From Mycteria americana (Eukaryota > Chordata > Aves > Ciconiiformes > Ciconiidae): a DNA stretch of 64,000 bases. The notes beneath the pieces are model-generated. The model saw nothing but the letters and a program-made list of their open reading frames with translations, searched no databases and was not told where the DNA came from. Within the stretch, counting starts at the first letter, position 1. The number at the start of each line of letters is the position of its first letter. This document shows positions 60,620-64,000 of this stretch, piece after piece. The translations under genes and the position numbers were made by a program. Location: assembly GCF_035582795.1 (NCBI RefSeq), contig NC_134365.1:76985635-77049634 (forward strand). The letters run 5' to 3'.

Positions 60620-62820
60620 TCTTGGCAAATTAGGCTACATAAAGGAGTTCTATATGAAGATTATTATAAATTGCCCTAATGAGTAAGAATCAGTGATGCA
60701 AGCAGGAAGGGGAAATGCATTATCACCAGCTGCGCTGCTGCCATGTATGTGAGGGTTACCGTGGTTTAATGAGCCTGGCAGGACCTGCAGTAAGCTGTTT
60801 TAGTAATTTCATTTTGCAGCAGGTGATCTCTCAGCCTGCAGGTCCCCAGCTTGCATAAAGAATGGGAAAAAAATCCTGAATTAAAAAAGAATGTGGTGTT
60901 GCGTGTTGGCAGCCCTGTGCTTGAGACGCGTTTCAAGCACAGGAGAAGAGATCTGGCCGGCTTCTCCATGCACCAGGCTGTTCAGTGTTGCACACACAGC
61001 TTGTACATGCTCTTCCCAATCTGTCTGTCTCTTCTCTGCACTTCATTTCTCATGCTCTTCTGGTTCATCTAGATCACCCTCTGTAGAGCATTGCCTTTAT
61101 GTAGTCCTGTCTGATGCTAGTCTTGACTTGCATCCTCTTTTAAATTCAGGGCTCTGCAAGTTTGACATCTACTAGACCTTGTCTTTTATGGTGTTAGATA
61201 TGTGCTATACCTAAGGAGTTACCTTGACAAGTTACACAAAAGTAACAGTATGGCTTGCCTTCTCCTGGACTGTTCAATGAGGTGACCCTCTTGTGCTAGT
61301 GGTTGCAGTAAAAAAGTTTTCCCCAGTGACAAGACCTCAAGATGCTCGTGGTTCAGTGATGGACTTTTAAACTCTATTTACTGTGCACAAGGCAGTAAAC
61401 GAGAAATGAATGGGAAGTGAAATTGTGTTGGAGCTCAGTAGCTAGGTTTTTTTGTGGAAATCAAAGTAAAATGGCCTTTGCCTCTTTTTGGGGCAGTACT
61501 CCTGTTCCTAATGAAAATCTTAACAACTGACTGCTTATGATCACAAAAGCACTTCAGGCAGCCACTGGAAAGTACTGGGGTACAAATTCAGAACAACTTA
61601 CCTGTATTCTTACATCTTCCTTTGTACTGTACCCCATAAAAACCAATGTTTTTGCCAGTGATAACTTGCCCTGTAAATACAGCAGGAGCTGTACTTTACT
61701 ATTTGGTCAAGTATGGGAGACTATTTTTTTCCCCTCCCCAAATTTATAGGATTCTCAGGGGATATTTCAGGATAAAAGGGACTGAGTCAGAAACATGCTG
61801 TCACCTGAAAGCCTTTTCTCTATGTCCTGACACCATCATTGAAGCCATCTCATACTGGGTGTGGAGGGGGCTCTAAGGAGAATAAATCACCACATACGGT
61901 AACGGGGGTAGGTTGGATTGTAGAAAGTGAGAGGTATGATGGTGACTTTCTCTGAAAAGACCTTGTCTGCTTCTCCCGTCTCCATTGCTTCCACCATCTT
62001 CTCCATGGGACAGCAACATGTGCTCCTTGGTATGGTGCAAGGGGACGGACTCTGCAGTCTTCCAGTGAAAAGCTTAGGTTTTGCCCTGCCCTTCTGCGCA
62101 GGGGATGAGGTCTGCCTATGCTCCACCACCTCTCAGAATATGCTCCTGAAGATGGTCCTTTCCCCAGTTTACGTGGTGGAAAATAATCAGATTAAGTGGT
62201 GTTGAAGTCTTTTTGCTCTGGCCCAAATTTTACACAGCAGTCAAAAATCTGTTTTGCAAAATTACTGGGTTCTAGGAACATCCTTATGTAGGATGTTTAA
62301 TAGAGACATCCTTGTGTAGGAGGTATGTGGCTTCTAATATTAACTGTCCCCCATGGGAAAGATGGTTATTGGGTGATTTCTGAATGAAGATACAACGCAG
62401 CACATACTTAATGGTGCACTTGTTTGACCCCAGCATCTTGTAAGTAGTTCTTTCACATCCGACTTTCGTTTTGGAGTCTAAACAAAGTTTGCCTCTTTCC
62501 TTAAAAAACCAAACCACCTCCCTTCCACAAAACAAACCAACCAATTAAATATGGAATATTTATTTATTCATGTTTCATGTGAAATATGAAACTAGCTTTC
62601 ACTTAAATAGTTTCTGCTTGGCTGCTATGGTGGTTAGGGCTGCTTGTTCTTCCATGAAGGTGAAAACTGGGTGGGTGAAGTGGGAGAGTAAATAGGACCA
62701 AGTTGAGTGGAAAGCTCATAAGTGAAGATACTGCTTTCTGGGGTCAGAGATCCCCACCCGACTCTGTTTCAGGCTCTGCGGCGATGCATTTGTCAGTCGT
62801 AAATAACAATTCATTGTCAT
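60620..62820. other. Presumed intronic, no gene seen
   Basis: Mixed-composition DNA with chance open frames of 60-95 codons. The only structure noted is at 62277-62325: an 8-bp stem (AACATCCT/AGGATGTT) and an imperfect direct repeat, ACATCCTTATGTAGGA then ACATCCTTGTGTAGGA. Confidence 0.5.
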
Positions 62821-62827
62821 TTAAGGC

Positions 62828-63037
62828 TTATTGTTTTTGTTGGATACCTTTATTTTTATGCTCAGGCTCTGTCTTGTTCTCAGGCCCAGTGTTTGGAAGC
62901 TCTGTTCCATAAACCTCACCACCTTGCTCTTGACACACTGCAGTACTTGGCTCAGAGCCCTGGGCTACAGATGCCAGCGCCCTGCTATTAATAAGAGGAG
63001 TCGGACTATCGCAGCTGGAGAGAGAGCGTCTCAGCAC
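62828..63037 (-). pseudogene. Possible frameshifted continuation of the relic
   Basis: A 69-codon open frame just downstream of, and in another register from, the relic at 63088-63504. It includes RRSLSSCDSPTPLINSRAL and TGPENKTEPEHKNKGIQQKQ. The composition is protein-like but it may equally be 3' UTR. The frame stays open upstream past 63088, so one frameshift would join the two. Confidence 0.25.
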
Positions 63038-63087
63038 AGGACAGATCCAGTGCTCCTGACAGGACCAGTGTCTTTTCCATGCTGCTG

Positions 63088-63504
63088 TCAGGACGCGTGT
63101 TGCTCTTGATCCGGGGCGTTTGCTGCAGCGATGGAGCTGTTCAGGCTGTTGTGGCCGTCCAGCCCTGCTTCCTGCAGAGCCTGCTGGCTGTGGTCGTACA
63201 GGGCTACAGTCTGAGGACTGGATAAAGTGCCCTCTGACAAGTGGGCTGCCATCGCAGGCATGGCTTGCATATTAAGACCATGGAGGGGCTGGAGAGAGTT
63301 GCTGCTGGTGACTTCTTAGATTGTTGCGTAATCGGCCTGAACTTGAAGTGATGGTCTAGAAGGGGACAATGATTTCTGCATCTCATTGTTTATCCCATGA
63401 GTCTTGTGCTCTGCCTCCATCTTTTCTGTGTCTTGAACTGCATCCTTGGTATTTTCCCTGAGAGAAAAACTGTTTTTTTCTGTTGTTGCAAGACACTGAC
63501 CTCT
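63088..63504 (-). pseudogene. Unidentified coding-like relic, one in-frame stop
   Basis: Read on the minus strand, 139 codons run from just after a TAA (63505-63507) to TGA at 63088-63090, broken only by TAA at 63316-63318, one base change from CAA. The translation is clearly protein-like: LRENTKDAVQDTEKMEAEHK, LSPSRPSLQVQADYATI, then after the stop EVTSSNSLQPLHGLNMQAMP, AAHLSEGTLSSPQTVALYDH and SQQALQEAGLDGHNSLNSSI. The low-complexity, Gln/Ser/His/Met-rich character is like the disordered part of a transcriptional regulator, but I cannot name the family. An acceptor-like TTTTTCTCTCAG sits at about 63455-63466 on this strand. A second open frame, in a different register, follows at 62828-63037, and AATAAA on the minus strand lies at 62849-62854. 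It could be a processed pseudogene, a decayed exon, or an exon with a sequencing error. Confidence 0.5.
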
Positions 63505-63509
63505 TTAAA

Positions 63510-64000
63510 GAAGGAGAGAGACTGAAAGCTAATGAAGTTTTTCCTCTGAGGTTAATGCCCTGTAATTGTTAGTGAAAGGGTATTTAATGCTGGTGGCAGC
63601 ATTCTTACTTACTCCTTAAATAAAGTGCTGTAATAGGTTGGTTATAAAGAATATTCTTGAATAAAATCAAACTAAACCAGAAGGGCTTGTGGGAGCATGG
63701 GGAGGAGATATTTGCATTTTGCTTTCATGGTGCAGAAGCATTCGTTTCTAAGAACGAACACAAATAAAACCTCCTGCTGTCTATCCGCTAGCCACTAAGG
63801 GCAGAGAGGGAGTGGGGTGAGCCTCACTTGCCACTGGTGGCTGTGGGACTTGCCCCGGGATTGCTCAGCCGTGGCTGGGGGCAGATATCCATCCTGGCTC
63901 TGCGGCGTGCTCCCCTTGCCCATCCTGGCTGCTTGGCACCTCTCAGGGTAGTCATTGCTTGTTTCTGGCCCTCAGCCATCCCCTTCTGAAGTAGGGATAA
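63510..64000. other. Window end, no gene seen
   Basis: Sequence with AATAAA-like strings around 63.62-63.77 kb and a GC-richer last 200 bases. No exon or repeat is recognised. Confidence 0.55.

Noticed and set aside
1-64000. tRNA, rRNA, CRISPR, phage or LTR-retrovirus features
   Set aside because: No B-box-like tRNA motif, repeat-spacer array, terminal repeat pair or retroviral pol/env signature was seen on either strand.

Overview
The window is vertebrate nuclear DNA, most likely from a bird. It holds intron-split genes with GT-AG junctions, long introns and few repeats. One truncated CR1 LINE (8167-9100) marks a sauropsid genome, and the low transposon load fits a bird better than a turtle or crocodilian. 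There are no operons, phage, CRISPR arrays or other prokaryotic features.

Region 1 (1-16.3 kb, + strand) is the 3' two-thirds of the circadian bHLH-PAS gene BMAL2 (ARNTL2). Ten coding exons can be placed to the base: 1-58, 900-1022, 2721-2961, 3912-4018, 4615-4765, 6012-6067, 6855-6963, 12648-12735, 13922-14030 and 15357-15493. Their phases join without a break into 392 codons plus TAG. They encode the end of PAS-A, all of PAS-B and the C-terminal transactivation domain. The bHLH and most of PAS-A lie left of the window. One intron uses a GC-AG donor. The 5.7 kb intron holds the CR1 copy.

Region 2 (16.3-38.8 kb) is intergenic as far as I can read it. It contains homopolymer runs, an A/C-rich tract, short tandem duplications, a GC-rich block at 29.5-30.65 kb, and a loose set of CACGTG E-boxes, three of them sharing the 10-mer TTGCACGTGT within 2 kb.

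Region 3 (38.8-40.2 kb) is a strong CpG island with GC boxes, a CCAAT box and a clean splice donor at 39638/39639 on the + strand. It looks like a promoter with a non-coding first exon. From the conserved vertebrate order BMAL2 - (SMCO2) - PPFIBP1, all on the same strand, the best guess is PPFIBP1 (liprin-beta-1). That assignment is synteny-based only.

Region 4 (40.2-64 kb) would then be the long first intron of that gene. I found no PPFIBP1 coding exon in it. Two items stand out: an open frame behind a strong splice acceptor at 60356-60606 (+), and a protein-like reading frame on the minus strand at 63088-63504 broken by one in-frame TAA (unidentified pseudogene). Most other long open frames, especially in the GC-rich blocks at 29.5-30.6, 39-40, 48.6-49.4 and 52-54 kb, overlap on several frames and strands and look like composition artefacts. 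I saw no convincing novel biological system.
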